Counted from the first letter of the stretch, positions 1 to 9,338 are shown. The stretch is DNA of 64,000 bases from Methylobacter sp. (GCA_030653175.1 JAURZV010000079.1:62001-126000), one strand, 5' to 3'. Program-made: numbers and translations. Notes: generated by a model not told the origin, from the sequence alone.

Positions 1-259
1 CAACCAATGGGCCGCCTTCGTGTCCACGCAAGACGCCTGTAGAAAAAGACCAGGCCGGTTGCAGAGTTTTTACGTTAGTAGCGTTGATTTCACTTAGTTT
101 ACTGTAACGAGTACCTGCGTAATCACCACCCCAAGTCGCCCAGTTGGCTGGGTTTTGGGTGAGTTTTTCAAGATCGCTGTTAGCAGTTGAAACTGCTGGT
201 GCAGCTAATAAAGCAGCCACACTGGAAGCAAGCAGCCAACTTTTCAAAGGCTTCTTCAT
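1..259 (-). CDS. xoxF: XoxF-type PQQ-dependent methanol dehydrogenase (5' end only)
   Basis: Encodes the first 86 residues of a quinoprotein alcohol dehydrogenase; the rest lies left of the window. The start is ATG at 257-259, preceded by AGGAG about 8 nt upstream. Residues 1-26 are a Sec signal peptide ([12 protein letters not shown]... ending AVSTA), so the enzyme is periplasmic. The mature start [20 protein letters not shown] and the later [14 protein letters not shown] match lanthanide-dependent XoxF better than calcium-dependent MxaF, whose N-terminus differs. XoxF oxidises methanol to formaldehyde or formate and passes electrons to a c-type cytochrome. The lanthanide-binding Asp that defines XoxF lies outside the window, so the XoxF versus MxaF call rests on N-terminal similarity only. 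Confidence 0.85.
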   Translation of the reverse strand, partial: MKKPLKSWLLASSVAALLAAPAVSTANSDLEKLTQNPANWATWGGDYAGTRYSKLSEINATNVKTLQPAWSFSTGVLRGHEGGPLV

Positions 260-276
260 ATTATATTTCTCCTGGT

Positions 277-327
277 ATTCTGTTAATTTGACAGAATAGT
301 GATTATGTTTTTATGACTAATATTAGT
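277..327. promoter_or_regulatory. Inverted repeats in the xoxF leader
   Basis: Two palindromes lie directly upstream of xoxF. ATTCTGT-7 nt-ACAGAAT is at 277-297 and the perfect 12-bp palindrome ACTAATATTAGT is at 316-327. They could be operator sites or an mRNA hairpin near the ribosome binding site. A regulatory role is inferred from position only. Confidence 0.3.
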
Positions 328-666
328 TTTAGGGTGGTTTTCATGCTCCATGGATACAGGAAATTTTCACTCTAGGGGCCTAAATTTAATGATTTTGCCC
401 CAAAAGTCAAATTTTATAGGCTTTGGTGTAAAACGATTTCCTGTAACGTTTTGATAAAACACAGGGTGTCCGGTAATTGTTTCTGTATTACTCTACCTCC
501 TGCATCCATACAAGTCGTTGTGAGGGTACTCGACAGATAAAATTATTTTTAACCGCAAAGTTACGCAGAGTTTTCTTAGCGTTACTTTGCGATAAACTTT
601 GCGCTCCTTTGCGGTAATAGTTTTTGCTCATGCATAAGAGCAATTATTTTTACGTTATCGCTTTAA
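328..666. other. Intergenic region between xoxF and lpxH
   Basis: No convincing gene. It presumably carries the xoxF promoter on the minus strand. At 552-616 it contains alternating motifs of the type ACCGCAAAG / CTTTGCG (a dispersed non-coding repeat). At 495-518 there is a copy of the phrase CTACCTCCTGCATCC followed by ACAAGTCGT, which recurs near 35155 and 39910. Confidence 0.5.
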
Positions 667-1392
667 TTAAAGGGCTTCAATTTGATAACCATTGCTGTTC
701 CAGCATAATACTTCGGCTGTATTCTTGCTCCATGCGGCAAGTACAAAACGCTGGGCGGTTTGGCCGTCTATTTTAAAGTTATGTATGGCAGGGCGGTGTG
801 TATGTCCATGGATCAAGCGCAAGCAGCGTCGTTCACGCATAATGTTAACTACCGTGTCCTGGTTAACATCCATAATGTCCTGGGATTTTCTGCGTTTGTG
901 GAAATAACTGCGGATACGATACCAACGCGCTGCGAGTAAGCGCAAAAATAAGGGTTTGGACAGCACGGCTTGTTGCCATTCCGGAGTATGCGATTTGGTG
1001 CGGAATGCCTGATAGGGCCGGTCATCGGTACACAGTAAATCGCCGTGTGTGAGCAACGTCGGTGTGCCGTGCAAATCGATGACAGCGTACTCATCGATAA
1101 GCGTAACGCCGGTATCCTCGGAAAATTTTTTGCCCAGCAGAAAATCGCGGTTGCCTTGCTGTAAATAAACCGGTGTACCCGAATCAGTCAGTTGCTTAAG
1201 CTGCTTTCGGATTTTATTATTAGGTGGGGTAGGATCATCGTCGCCTATCCAGGCATCAAAAAGATCGCCCAGTATATAAACGGCGGCGGCTTTGGGTGCC
1301 CTGTCGCTCAGGAATGAAAGAAACCGACGGGTGATTTCAGGTTTTTCCAGGGAAATATGCAGGTCTGAGATAAACAGGATTTCTTGGTTCAT
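667..1392 (-). CDS. lpxH: UDP-2,3-diacylglucosamine diphosphatase LpxH
   Basis: Lipid A biosynthesis: hydrolyses UDP-2,3-diacylglucosamine to lipid X and UMP at the inner face of the cytoplasmic membrane. The metallophosphatase signature is complete: SDLHIS, GDLFDAWIGDD, GNRDFL, LTHGD and GHTHRP supply the dinuclear Mn-binding Asp, Asn and His residues. The frame is open back to 1455, but the extra 21 residues are unlike the family. The ATG at 1392 (MNQEILFISD) gives 241 aa, close to the 240 aa of the E. coli enzyme, so it is preferred. Neither start has a strong ribosome binding site. The gene appears to be monocistronic. Confidence 0.93.
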   Translation of the reverse strand: MNQEILFISDLHISLEKPEITRRFLSFLSDRAPKAAAVYILGDLFDAWIGDDDPTPPNNKIRKQLKQLTDSGTPVYLQQGNRDFLLGKKFSEDTGVTLIDEYAVIDLHGTPTLLTHGDLLCTDDRPYQAFRTKSHTPEWQQAVLSKPLFLRLLAARWYRIRSYFHKRRKSQDIMDVNQDTVVNIMRERRCLRLIHGHTHRPAIHNFKIDGQTAQRFVLAAWSKNTAEVLCWNSNGYQIEAL

Positions 1393-1512
1393 AATAGAGA
1401 CAAGTCTAAGATTCAAAGCGGATTTTGGTAACTTCTCATTATCCACAGACGACATGTGGAATAATTCGGTTAAGCGCGGAAGCTGATAATCAGGCTATTA
1501 AAAGTTTTTTAC

Positions 1513-1568
1513 TCACCACGAAGACACGAAGGACACGAAGAAATAAAACTTCGTGTCCTTCGTGGTGA
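1513..1568. repeat. CACGAAG-type palindromic repeat (copy 1)
   Basis: A left arm with iterated CACGAAG (1514-1540) and a right arm CTTCGTGTCCTTCGTGGTG (1549-1567) form a long hairpin between the 5' side of lpxH and the 3' end of the cyclophilin gene. The same family recurs at 9781-9847, 47422-47477 and 48502-48746. It may also act as a transcription terminator or mRNA stabiliser. Confidence 0.8.
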
Positions 1569-1637
1569 AAATATTTTAAGTTTTTTTAACCGATTTTTTT
1601 GTAGATTTACCTGTTATTGAAGTTACGTACCTTGAAC

Positions 1638-2219
1638 CTATTTTATAACTTCGGCTTTTTCGACGATGATGTCGGTTTTAGGCACGTCCTGATGTCCACC
1701 GCGGTTGCCGGTGGGTTGTTTAGCCATGGCATCGACAACATCCATGCCTTCAATGACTTCACCAAATACGGCGTAACCCCAGCCGCTTGGCGTTGGGCTG
1801 GTATGATTCAGCGAGGCGTTATCCTTATAATTAATGAAAAACTGGGCTGTTGCCGAATCGGGCACGTTGGTGCGCGCCATGGCTATCGAACCGCGTTTGT
1901 TTGGCAAGCCGTTATCGGCTTCGTTTTTGATAGGGTCATGAACCGATTTTTGATTAAAGTCAGTATCAAAGCCGCCGCCTTGCGCCATAAATCCGGGGAT
2001 TACGCGATGGAAAATGGTGTTGCTGTAAAAGCCTTCATTAACGTAAGTCAAAAAATTTGTCGATGAAATAGGCGCTTTTTCAGGATTCAGCTGAATAATA
2101 ATTTCACCCAGAGACGTTGTTAATTTAACTTTTGATGGTGTATCAGACATTTTGTTTTCCGTTGCAAATGAGAGTGTTGTGGTTAAAAGCAGCATCATGG
2201 AGAAAATGAAAGCACGCAT
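1638..2219 (-). CDS. ppiA: Periplasmic peptidyl-prolyl cis-trans isomerase (cyclophilin)
   Basis: A cyclophilin-type PPIase that assists folding of proline-containing proteins. Residues 1-19 (MRAFIFSMMLLLTTTLSFA) are a signal peptide, indicating periplasmic location. The cyclophilin core follows, with FHRVIPGFMAQGG (catalytic Arg in FHR), GSIAMART, SATAQFFIN and YAVFGEVIEGMDVVD. An AAGGA motif precedes the ATG at 2219. A start at the Met of MSDTPSKVK would give a cytoplasmic PpiB-like protein, but the signal peptide and ribosome binding site favour the longer form. cysS is divergently transcribed next door. Confidence 0.9.
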   Translation of the reverse strand: MRAFIFSMMLLLTTTLSFATENKMSDTPSKVKLTTSLGEIIIQLNPEKAPISSTNFLTYVNEGFYSNTIFHRVIPGFMAQGGGFDTDFNQKSVHDPIKNEADNGLPNKRGSIAMARTNVPDSATAQFFINYKDNASLNHTSPTPSGWGYAVFGEVIEGMDVVDAMAKQPTGNRGGHQDVPKTDIIVEKAEVIK

Positions 2220-2372
2220 TGTTTTTCCTTATAGAGTGATGCAAAGAATAAATTTTAAGTGTTTTTGTCTTGAAAGAGAAGCATGTGCTTGGTAGATTGT
2301 ACAGTTTTGTTTAACCTGCTGCCTCGACTTATCGGCAATGGAAAATGTTGCCTAACTGAATTATTTAATGAC

Positions 2373-3758
2373 ATGTTGAAAATATATAACACCCTGACCC
2401 GAAAAAAAGAACCGTTTCAGCCGCGTGTAGCGGGTAAAGTCGGCATGTATGTGTGCGGCATGACGGTTTATGATTACTGTCATATCGGGCATGCGCGGGT
2501 CATGGTGGTGTTTGATACGGTTGCGCGTTATTTTCGCCATCAGGGTTATGAGCTGACCTATGTGCGCAATATTACCGATATTGATGACAAAATCATTCAG
2601 CGCGCTATCGAAAACGGCGAAGACTACGGCAAATTGACTAAGCGGTTTATTGACGCGATGCACGAGGATGAGCGGGCGCTGGCTGTTTTACCGCCCGACC
2701 TTGAGCCGAGGGCGACTCAGTCCATCGCCGATATTATTACAATGATTAAAACTCTGGTGGACAAAGACCTCGCTTATGTCGGCAGCAATGGCGATGTATT
2801 CTATGCGGTGACCCAGTTTAAAGATTACGGCCGCTTATCGGGCAAAAACCTGGACGATTTACAGGCCGGTGAGCGGGTTGATATCGATCTTGCAAAACGC
2901 AATCCGATGGATTTTGTGTTATGGAAGATGGCTAAAGCCAATGAGCCGGCATGGGATTCGCCATGGGGCTTGGGGCGTCCCGGCTGGCATATCGAGTGTT
3001 CGGCCATGTCTACCTGTTGTTTGGGGAATCATTTCGACATACATGGCGGCGGCATGGATTTGCAGTTTCCGCATCATGAAAATGAGATTGCCCAGTCGGA
3101 AGGCGCAACCGGCGAGAAATTTGTCAATGTATGGATGCACAACGGCTTTGTGCGCGTTGACGATGAGAAAATGTCCAAGTCGTTGGGTAATTTCTTTACC
3201 GTGCGTGAAGTATTGAAAAAGTATAGGCCGGAAGTAATCCGCTTTTTTATTCTTTCCAGCCATTACCGCAGCCCGCTGAATTATTCCGATGAGCAGCTCA
3301 ATGACGCAAAAGCGGCTTTAACGCGACTATATATCGCCTTGCGAGGCGTGGAAACTATAGCCGATGTAGCGATCGAGGAAGCTTATAAAACCCGTTTCGA
3401 GCAGGCGATGGATGATGATTTTAATACGCCGGTCGCACTGTCAGTGTTATTTGATTTGGCCAGAGATCTGAATAAAGCCAAAGAAAACGATCAGCAGAAA
3501 GCTTGCGCGTTGGCGGCTACGCTGAAATATTTAAGTGATTTGCTCGGAATATTGCAGGATGATTCTGATGCTTTTCTTAAAGGTAGCGGGGAAGCTGTAG
3601 TTGGGGAAGAACCAATCGAGCAACAAATCCAGGCGCGCCAGGAAGCAAAAAAAGCCAAAAACTGGGCTTTAGCCGATAACATCCGTAACGATCTGAAAGA
3701 CCAAGGCGTGATTCTGGAAGACTCACCCGACGGCACAACCAGCTGGCGACGCGAATAG
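2373..3758 (+). CDS. cysS: Cysteinyl-tRNA synthetase
   Basis: Class I aminoacyl-tRNA synthetase that charges tRNA-Cys. The N-terminal [17 protein letters not shown] contains a zinc-ligand Cys and the HIGH signature, and KMSKS appears later (MSKSLGNFF). Further zinc ligands are visible in WHIECSAM and FPHHENE. The C-terminal part holds the anticodon-binding region. The frame is open from 2283, but the ATG at 2373 ([12 protein letters not shown]) gives 461 aa, the length of the E. coli enzyme, and matches the conserved N-terminus. A cysteine-rich 30-residue extension from the earlier start would be atypical. Confidence 0.96.
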   Translation: MLKIYNTLTRKKEPFQPRVAGKVGMYVCGMTVYDYCHIGHARVMVVFDTVARYFRHQGYELTYVRNITDIDDKIIQRAIENGEDYGKLTKRFIDAMHEDERALAVLPPDLEPRATQSIADIITMIKTLVDKDLAYVGSNGDVFYAVTQFKDYGRLSGKNLDDLQAGERVDIDLAKRNPMDFVLWKMAKANEPAWDSPWGLGRPGWHIECSAMSTCCLGNHFDIHGGGMDLQFPHHENEIAQSEGATGEKFVNVWMHNGFVRVDDEKMSKSLGNFFTVREVLKKYRPEVIRFFILSSHYRSPLNYSDEQLNDAKAALTRLYIALRGVETIADVAIEEAYKTRFEQAMDDDFNTPVALSVLFDLARDLNKAKENDQQKACALAATLKYLSDLLGILQDDSDAFLKGSGEAVVGEEPIEQQIQARQEAKKAKNWALADNIRNDLKDQGVILEDSPDGTTSWRRE

Positions 3759-3764
3759 ATTCAT

Positions 3765-3867
3765 CTCGTTCCCACGCGCTGCGTGGGAATGAAGTCAAGG
3801 CGCGCTGCGCCGCGAGTCACGATCAACGTCTTGCGTATATGGGACGCAGCGCGTGGGAACGAGATAA
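3765..3867. repeat. Inverted repeat of the CTCGTTCCCACGC family
   Basis: CTCGTTCCCACGCGCTGCG near 3767 is mirrored by CGCAGCGCGTGGGAACGAG near 3846-3864. Both arms also hold shorter palindromes (GCGCGCTGCGCC). Related arms occur near 21781 and 52947. It is a dispersed non-coding repeat, probably of transposon origin, sitting just downstream of cysS, where it could also work as a terminator. Confidence 0.75.
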
Positions 3868-3940
3868 AAAAGCTATTCCGTGTGCTGCCAGTGACTTACA
3901 AACCAAATGATAAAACTCAAGCAAATAAACCAAGGTTCTA

Positions 3941-4633
3941 ATGGCCGATCATAACAAACCGCCATCCAACGATTTGGCAAAAAAATCGTTAAATTTAATC
4001 AGCGGTTTCCTGTCAAAAAAAATCCGCACCGTTTATTACAGCGCCAGAGAATCCATTGGAGAGCATAAGCGCGATATAGTCGTTGCTCATATTGAGCAGG
4101 CCTGCGTGGGTTTGCAGGAAACCAGGGATGAGTTTGAAGATGCGCTGGAGCGGTTTAAGACCCTGGTCTGCGTAAATGAAACAGCACTGGATCATAAATA
4201 CAACCTGCTCAACAGGCAGTATCAGTTTTGCTGTTCTAAATCCGATGCGGTAAGCGACAGAATCAGGGCGATTGAAGAGGTTAGTGAGGCGCTGTTTGTA
4301 GAATGGGAAAACGAGCTCAGTGAGTACACTAACCGTAACTTGCGCGCCCACAGTAAGCAGCAGCTAAAAGTAGCCAGACAAAATTACGCCCGGCTTATGA
4401 GGTCTATGCAAAAAGCCGAAGCGAAAATCCAGCCGGTACTGGCGGCATTTAAAGATCAGGTGCTATATCTTAAGCACAATCTTAATGCTCAAGCTATCGC
4501 GGCATTAAGACATGAGTTTATTGAGATAGGCATTGATATTTCCCAGCTTATCCGTGCGATGGAACAGACGATCGCTGAGGCAAGTCAATTTGTTGCAGTA
4601 TTAACCGATCAAAAAGCCTTGCCCAGCCGGTAA
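3941..4633 (+). CDS. DUF2959 family protein
   Basis: A 230-aa, highly charged, largely alpha-helical protein without a clear signal peptide or membrane span. The central and C-terminal stretches match my recollection of the DUF2959 family: YYSARESIGEHKRDIVV, LFVEWENELSEYTN, YARLMRSMQKAEAKIQPVL and LYLKHNLNAQAIAAL. The function of the family is unknown; heptad-like patterns suggest coiled coils. The gene converges on the lipoprotein gene, whose stop lies only a few bases beyond its own. Confidence 0.8.
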   Translation: MADHNKPPSNDLAKKSLNLISGFLSKKIRTVYYSARESIGEHKRDIVVAHIEQACVGLQETRDEFEDALERFKTLVCVNETALDHKYNLLNRQYQFCCSKSDAVSDRIRAIEEVSEALFVEWENELSEYTNRNLRAHSKQQLKVARQNYARLMRSMQKAEAKIQPVLAAFKDQVLYLKHNLNAQAIAALRHEFIEIGIDISQLIRAMEQTIAEASQFVAVLTDQKALPSR

Positions 4634-4635
4634 CG

Positions 4636-5064
4636 TTAGAGCTTGTACAAAACTTCGTTGGCTTTGTCTTTCGGATCTTCGTTATTTTTATTTTTACGGT
4701 TATCCTGATCGATTCTTTCCTTGCCGAATTTAGCTATCATTTCATCCCAGCTTGAATATTTTTCATAACCTGCAAAGCCGGAATTTTTCCGTTGTTGATA
4801 AAGTTCTTTGCCCAATGCAATGATTTCTTCGGGTTTTTTGCCGTCAACAGTGTTAAGAAATTCCTTTTCATCTTTAATGGAATCGCGAAGCGTCCAGAAA
4901 GAAACTTCAAATTCAATACGAGCATCGGGAGGTAAACGGTTTTTTAATGCCTTTACTGATCTATAGGCAGTACGGGTATTATGACCGTTAATTTGTTGCC
5001 CCTTACCGCACGCAATTAAAGAAGTGCAGAAGAGAATGAGCAGAAGAATAGGTATTTTCTTCAT
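4636..5064 (-). CDS. Small lipoprotein, DUF6694-like
   Basis: A 142-aa putative lipoprotein. Residues 1-19 form a lipoprotein signal ending in the lipobox LIAC, so Cys19 would be acylated. The rest is soluble and charged, with WTLRDSIKDEKEFLNTVDGK, PEEIIALGKELYQQRKNSGF and a Lys/Asn-rich tail. The pattern resembles DUF6694-family lipoproteins, whose role is unknown. GAGGT lies 7-8 nt before the ATG at 5064. The gene is convergent with the DUF2959 gene and divergent from the GTPase pair. Confidence 0.7.
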   Translation of the reverse strand: MKKIPILLLILFCTSLIACGKGQQINGHNTRTAYRSVKALKNRLPPDARIEFEVSFWTLRDSIKDEKEFLNTVDGKKPEEIIALGKELYQQRKNSGFAGYEKYSSWDEMIAKFGKERIDQDNRKNKNNEDPKDKANEVLYKL

Positions 5065-5193
5065 AAAGATAACCTCAGGTTTAAGTAGGGACGCATGTCA
5101 TGCTATTTACATGGATTGCGATTGTGATTATATAACGCCGGATCGCCAAACAAAGTAAAATAGTCAGTCATTATAATCCTGAGCTAGCTTTTT

Positions 5194-6939
5194 ATGCTGG
5201 AATTTATCCAATTATTAAAACAACGTTACCGGGCGGTTTTTGGCGACCTGCCGGATCGCCCCTACAGCAACGAGGGTGTCAAAACAAACTATCAACAGCG
5301 GATCGATCAGCTTATTTTGGCGGAAGCCTTCATACGCAAGGGGCAGCTGATTGAGGCGTCGCAGGAGCCGTTGCTGCACATGGCTGTGGTGGGGCCGACT
5401 CAGGCCGGAAAAAGCTCGCTGGTCAACGTATTATTAGATAGTAATGTTGCCGGAGTCAGTCCCTTGGCCGGTTATACCATTCATCCCCAAGGTTTTTGCA
5501 ACGGCGTAAGTCTTGCCGACTGTACCGGCCTGCAGCGTTACTTCGGCCGATTTCAACAATTGCAACAAACGCAGCTAAGCAAAGACCGGCACGATTGCTA
5601 TTCGCTAACCGAAAACGCAACCGATTCAAAGCTTTTGCCGCATGGCGTTTTATGGGACACGCCCGATTTCGATTCGATAGACTCAGCTACTTACCGTGAA
5701 GGCGTCATCAGGGCGATTGCGTTGGCGGATATAGTGATCCTGGTGGTCAGCAAGGAAAAGTATGCCGATCAATCGGTCTGGGACATCATGGCCGCTATTG
5801 AAGAACTGCATCAGCCGACCATTATTTGCCTGAATAAACTGATTGAAGGTTCGGAGTCGATCATTATCCAGTCATTAAAAGAAAAGTGGCGGCAAGCCAG
5901 AACCGATGAATTCCCCGAGGTCGTTTCGCTGTATTACCAAAAACCGGGAGGGCTGCCTATGTGGCCCGAGTCCAGTCAGCAGCTGCTTAATCAATTGGCA
6001 AGTAAAGTACATTTAGACAAACACGCGCGATTTGAACAGGAGTTATTGAAACGACACTGGCAAACTTGGCTGGAACCGGTTTTTGCCGAACATCAGGCGT
6101 TAAACGATTGGAATGAATTAGTCGATCTGATGATCAAGCAGGCGATGGAAAGCTATCAGCGCGATTACCTGAATCATCCGCATCATTACGAAACCTTTCA
6201 GCTTGCGATGACCGAATTGCTGAATTTAATGGAAATACCCGGGTTAGCCCGTATTCTGGCCGGTACTCGTCAAGTATTGACCTGGCCGGTCAGGCAGATC
6301 ATGAAACTGGGACGAAAAAGACCACATATTGCGGACAGCAGTTACGAAATAGCCCTATTAAATCAAATAGCCGAACATACGCTGATTCAACTGGCGGACA
6401 AACTGCTGGATAAGGACGACCAAAACCAGTGGTGGCGGCAACTAAACAGCGTGTTGCGCAGCCAGCGGCAGGACGCGTTACAGGATTTTTCTCAGGCTGC
6501 AAAAAATTATCATCTTTCTTTTCAGCAGGATGTGGAAAGCGCCGCGCATCGTTTGTATTACAAGCTGCAAGAACAGCCGATGGTCTTAAACAGTTTGCGG
6601 GCAACCCGGGCGACTGCCGATGCCGCCGTTATTGCAATCAGCTTCTATATGGGCGGCATAGGACTGCATGATCTGGTTATCGCTCCGGCGATGCTGACCG
6701 TTACTTCGCTGTTGGCTGAAAGTGCAGTCGGCGGCTATATGCACAAAGTGGAAGCCGAGTTAAAACAAAACCAATTCAATACCGTAAAACAGGCGTTATT
6801 TGTCGATAGTTTGCGCAAAAAACTCTTGCAGTTGCCTGAGCAATTATCGATGACGACTTATTTTAATATATCTCCTGACCAGCTGCGTGCGGCAGAGCTT
6901 CAACTCACAGAAAAGCGCCATGGCTTACGATTACTCTAG
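5194..6939 (+). CDS. Dynamin-like / ribosome-binding-type GTPase (first of pair)
   Basis: A 581-aa P-loop GTPase. G1 is GPTQAGKSS (residues 67-75), G3 is DTPDFDS (about 155-161) and G4 is LNKL (about 212). A long helical C-terminal half follows, with a hydrophobic glycine-rich stretch around ISFYMGGIGLHDLVIAPAM that could contact membrane. The architecture is that of bacterial dynamin-like or YcjX/EngA-like GTPases rather than a translation factor. The 3' end overlaps the next GTPase gene by 20 nt, so the two are probably co-translated and may form a heteromer. The precise role is unknown. Confidence 0.75.
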   Translation: MLEFIQLLKQRYRAVFGDLPDRPYSNEGVKTNYQQRIDQLILAEAFIRKGQLIEASQEPLLHMAVVGPTQAGKSSLVNVLLDSNVAGVSPLAGYTIHPQGFCNGVSLADCTGLQRYFGRFQQLQQTQLSKDRHDCYSLTENATDSKLLPHGVLWDTPDFDSIDSATYREGVIRAIALADIVILVVSKEKYADQSVWDIMAAIEELHQPTIICLNKLIEGSESIIIQSLKEKWRQARTDEFPEVVSLYYQKPGGLPMWPESSQQLLNQLASKVHLDKHARFEQELLKRHWQTWLEPVFAEHQALNDWNELVDLMIKQAMESYQRDYLNHPHHYETFQLAMTELLNLMEIPGLARILAGTRQVLTWPVRQIMKLGRKRPHIADSSYEIALLNQIAEHTLIQLADKLLDKDDQNQWWRQLNSVLRSQRQDALQDFSQAAKNYHLSFQQDVESAAHRLYYKLQEQPMVLNSLRATRATADAAVIAISFYMGGIGLHDLVIAPAMLTVTSLLAESAVGGYMHKVEAELKQNQFNTVKQALFVDSLRKKLLQLPEQLSMTTYFNISPDQLRAAELQLTEKRHGLRLL

Positions 6940-8542
6940 TTTGGTACAAACAACGAAACGCTGGGCCAAGCAGGCGCTGGCAGCAGGCTGGATCAATACC
7001 GACGCCGCGCAGCATTTAATAGATGTTAATGCCAGATCGCCCGAAACCCTGTTTAACCATAACGGCTCCAGACCGCTGATTGTGGCCTTCATGGGTGGCA
7101 CCGGCGTAGGCAAAAGTTCCTTGCTCAACCGTCTGGCGGGCAAAGCCATCGCCAGAGCCGGAGTCGAGCGGCCCACTTCGCGGGAGGTCACGCTATATCA
7201 TCACCATAGCGTTGCGATAAAGCATTTGCCCGAACAGCTGCCGCTGGCGCAAATCAAAACCGCCGAGCATGACAACGAGTCCAGGAAACATGTCATCTGG
7301 ATCGACATGCCGGATTTCGACAGCACCGAGCAAAGCAACAAACACCAAGTGCTGGAATGGCTGCCGCATATCGACGTGCTGATTTATGTAGTCAGCCCCG
7401 AACGCTACCGGGATGAAAAAGCCTGGCGTTTACTGCTCGCAGAAGGTGGCAGACATGCGTGGCTGTTTGTCCTGAACCAATGGGACAGAGGCCTGACAGA
7501 GCAGTATGAAGATTTCAAACAGCAACTGCACAAAGCCGGATTTGCCGATCCGGTCATCTTCAAGACCGCCTGCGCCGAAGGCCTGCAAGCCGATGAGTTT
7601 GCCGCATTGGAATCGACGATTAGCTCGTTGGCAACTGAGCATATCGTTGCGCAACTGGAGCAACGAAGCTCCCGGATTAAGAAAGACGAGTTAAAGCAAA
7701 ACCTGCAAAACACTGGCCGGTTATTGGGTTCCAGAGCGGCTTTTCAACAACTGCCGGAGCTGTGGCAAGATCAATGGCAGCGGTCAACCCAGGTGCTGCA
7801 ACAGGGTTTTGCATGGCCTATCCAGCAGTTGGCGCGGCACTATGCCGACCACGCGGCCGACTTATTAAGCAATCCTGCCGCTGGCAAATATGCGGCAACC
7901 GGCGCTAAATTAAACCTATGGGATGACTGGGCCGAAGCACGTTTCGACGACGCGCTGGATGAATTTGTCAGCAATGCCGACCAGCTGGGCATTCCGGTGA
8001 GTCCGCTTAAAAAACAGTTGTCCGCGCTACGCGACAAAGCCCCCAAAATCGTCCAGGCGCAAAGCGAACTGGCAGCCAGACAAGCCTTGGCGAACCCCGG
8101 CAATGCCTTGCATCGCGGCTTTTTAAAGTCCATGCGCCTATGTGAAATCATCCTACCGCTTGCCGCCATTTGCTGGGTCGGCTATCAGGTTTTTATCGGT
8201 TATTACACCAGCAACATGTCCGAAGTAGCTTATTTGGGCGTGGATTTTGCGATACATAGCAGCCTGTTAATCGCCATCACCTGGCTGACGCCTTTTTTCA
8301 TCTTGAAAAAATTAAAGCCGTCGTTGGAAAAAAGCGCCTTAAGGGGATTGAACAAGGGCTTAAACAACGCGATCAACATGATCGATGGCGAAGTGTTGCT
8401 GGTGATAGAAAACATCGTCAATCAGCATGCCGAGCAGATCAAACAGCTAGATGGGATTATTGAACTGTGCGGTGTTGCAGATGCAGACCAACAATCGTCA
8501 ATAGACAGCAATAGCCCCTTGGCTAGGATGCTGATTGATTAG
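6920..8542 (+). CDS. Membrane-anchored dynamin-like GTPase (second of pair)
   Basis: A 540-aa GTPase paralogous in layout to its upstream neighbour. G1 is GGTGVGKSSLLN, G3 is DMPDFDSTE and G4 is LNQWDRG, replacing the usual NKxD. The C-terminal part has two probable membrane helices (around ILPLAAICWVGYQVFIGYY and LLIAITWLTPFFIL), then an amphipathic tail. The ATG at 6920 (MAYDYSS) is preferred over the frame opening at 6887 because it gives the usual short overlap with the preceding gene. This is probably a two-component membrane-associated GTPase system. The substrate is unknown. Confidence 0.75.
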   Translation: MAYDYSSLVQTTKRWAKQALAAGWINTDAAQHLIDVNARSPETLFNHNGSRPLIVAFMGGTGVGKSSLLNRLAGKAIARAGVERPTSREVTLYHHHSVAIKHLPEQLPLAQIKTAEHDNESRKHVIWIDMPDFDSTEQSNKHQVLEWLPHIDVLIYVVSPERYRDEKAWRLLLAEGGRHAWLFVLNQWDRGLTEQYEDFKQQLHKAGFADPVIFKTACAEGLQADEFAALESTISSLATEHIVAQLEQRSSRIKKDELKQNLQNTGRLLGSRAAFQQLPELWQDQWQRSTQVLQQGFAWPIQQLARHYADHAADLLSNPAAGKYAATGAKLNLWDDWAEARFDDALDEFVSNADQLGIPVSPLKKQLSALRDKAPKIVQAQSELAARQALANPGNALHRGFLKSMRLCEIILPLAAICWVGYQVFIGYYTSNMSEVAYLGVDFAIHSSLLIAITWLTPFFILKKLKPSLEKSALRGLNKGLNNAINMIDGEVLLVIENIVNQHAEQIKQLDGIIELCGVADADQQSSIDSNSPLARMLID

Positions 8543-8839
8543 CACAAGCTCCTTCTCGTCGTCATCCCGGCAGGGAATGCCGGGATCCAGGAGCCATGGA
8601 TGGCAACGCTCGTACTCGCAGAATGTTTATTATCTACTTTTCACATCCCTGTGTTCTGGATTCCGGCACAAATCTGTCTGGAACAGATTGGCATTAACCC
8701 GTAGGGCGTTAGGCAGGATAGCCTGACGTGAATTCCTGCCGGAATGACGAACCTAGAGGCTATCGTGCAGACACTTAGGTGCAACAACGAGGACTGCCAA
8801 CTATCCTCAACCCCCATAAACACTACCCCCAAAAAATAA
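8543..8839. repeat. Intergenic REP-like region upstream of ssrA
   Basis: No gene seen. It contains palindromes of the CATCCCGG...CCGGGATCC type at 8562-8590, TTCCTGCCGGAATGACG near 8731-8751, and TCACATCCCTGTGTTCTGG near 8639-8660. The last is the reverse complement of a block near 21843-21870, so it belongs to a dispersed family. Confidence 0.6.
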
Positions 8840-8868
8840 TTGTACAATTTTTAGTCAATTCATATAAT
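8840..8868 (+). promoter_or_regulatory. Sigma70-type promoter of ssrA
   Basis: TTGTAC (8840-8845) and a perfect TATAAT (8863-8868) are separated by exactly 17 bp. This places transcription initiation a few bases before, or at, the mature 5' end of tmRNA at 8880. Seen directly in the sequence. Confidence 0.85.
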
Positions 8869-8879
8869 ATATACATCAC

Positions 8880-9271
8880 GGGGGCGACATGGCTTCGACG
8901 TGGGTAGCGAAACCTTAAGTGCATGCCGAGGACAGTACACCTCGTAAAATCTACTGAAACTAAAGTATTCGCAAATGACGAAAACTACTCAATGGCTTTA
9001 GCTGCTTAAACACAGCACCATTCCTCTGACCATCTGTGCTTATGCGGGTGGAGTTTTTAGTACCTTTTAGGTATGAGAGGCGCTCAGAGGTCATCTACAT
9101 AAGATCGCGCTGAAATCTGTCCGGTGTGGATGCGCTAAAACCTTACGGAATCGCTGGTGATTTTCTTGGCCCGACGGGTAGTCACTAGCTAAATCAAAAG
9201 AGCGGGATAAGCATGTAGACCTTGTGGCGGAGTACTTGCGGACGGGGGTTCAATTCCCCCCGCCTCCACCA
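8880..9271 (+). ncRNA. ssrA: Transfer-messenger RNA (tmRNA)
   Basis: Rescues stalled ribosomes. The 5' end GGGGGCG pairs with CGCCTCC at 9261-9267 to form the acceptor stem, followed by ACCA at 9268-9271. The T-arm signature GGTTCAATTCC is at 9247-9257. The tag reading frame at 8971-9009 starts with the GCA resume codon and encodes ANDENYSMALAA followed by TAA; the ALAA end is the usual proteolysis signal. Length is about 392 nt, as in one-piece gammaproteobacterial tmRNAs. A strong promoter precedes it and a terminator follows. ssrA is a frequent integration site, but no integrase gene or direct repeat of its 3' end was seen here. Confidence 0.97.
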
Positions 9272-9304
9272 AATAACGATTTAACAAGATTCAAAGAAGT
9301 ACAG

Positions 9305-9338
9305 AAACCCGCAAGTCGCAAGGCTTAGCGGGTTTTTT
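9305..9338 (+). terminator. Rho-independent terminator of ssrA
   Basis: The stem AACCCGC (9306-9312) pairs with GCGGGTT (9328-9334). An inner stem AAGTC/GGCTT closes a GCAA tetraloop, and a run of T follows. Confidence 0.9.

Noticed and set aside
1-259. MxaF (calcium-type) methanol dehydrogenase
   Set aside because: The mature N-terminus fits XoxF better; it cannot be excluded completely because the diagnostic Asp is outside the window.
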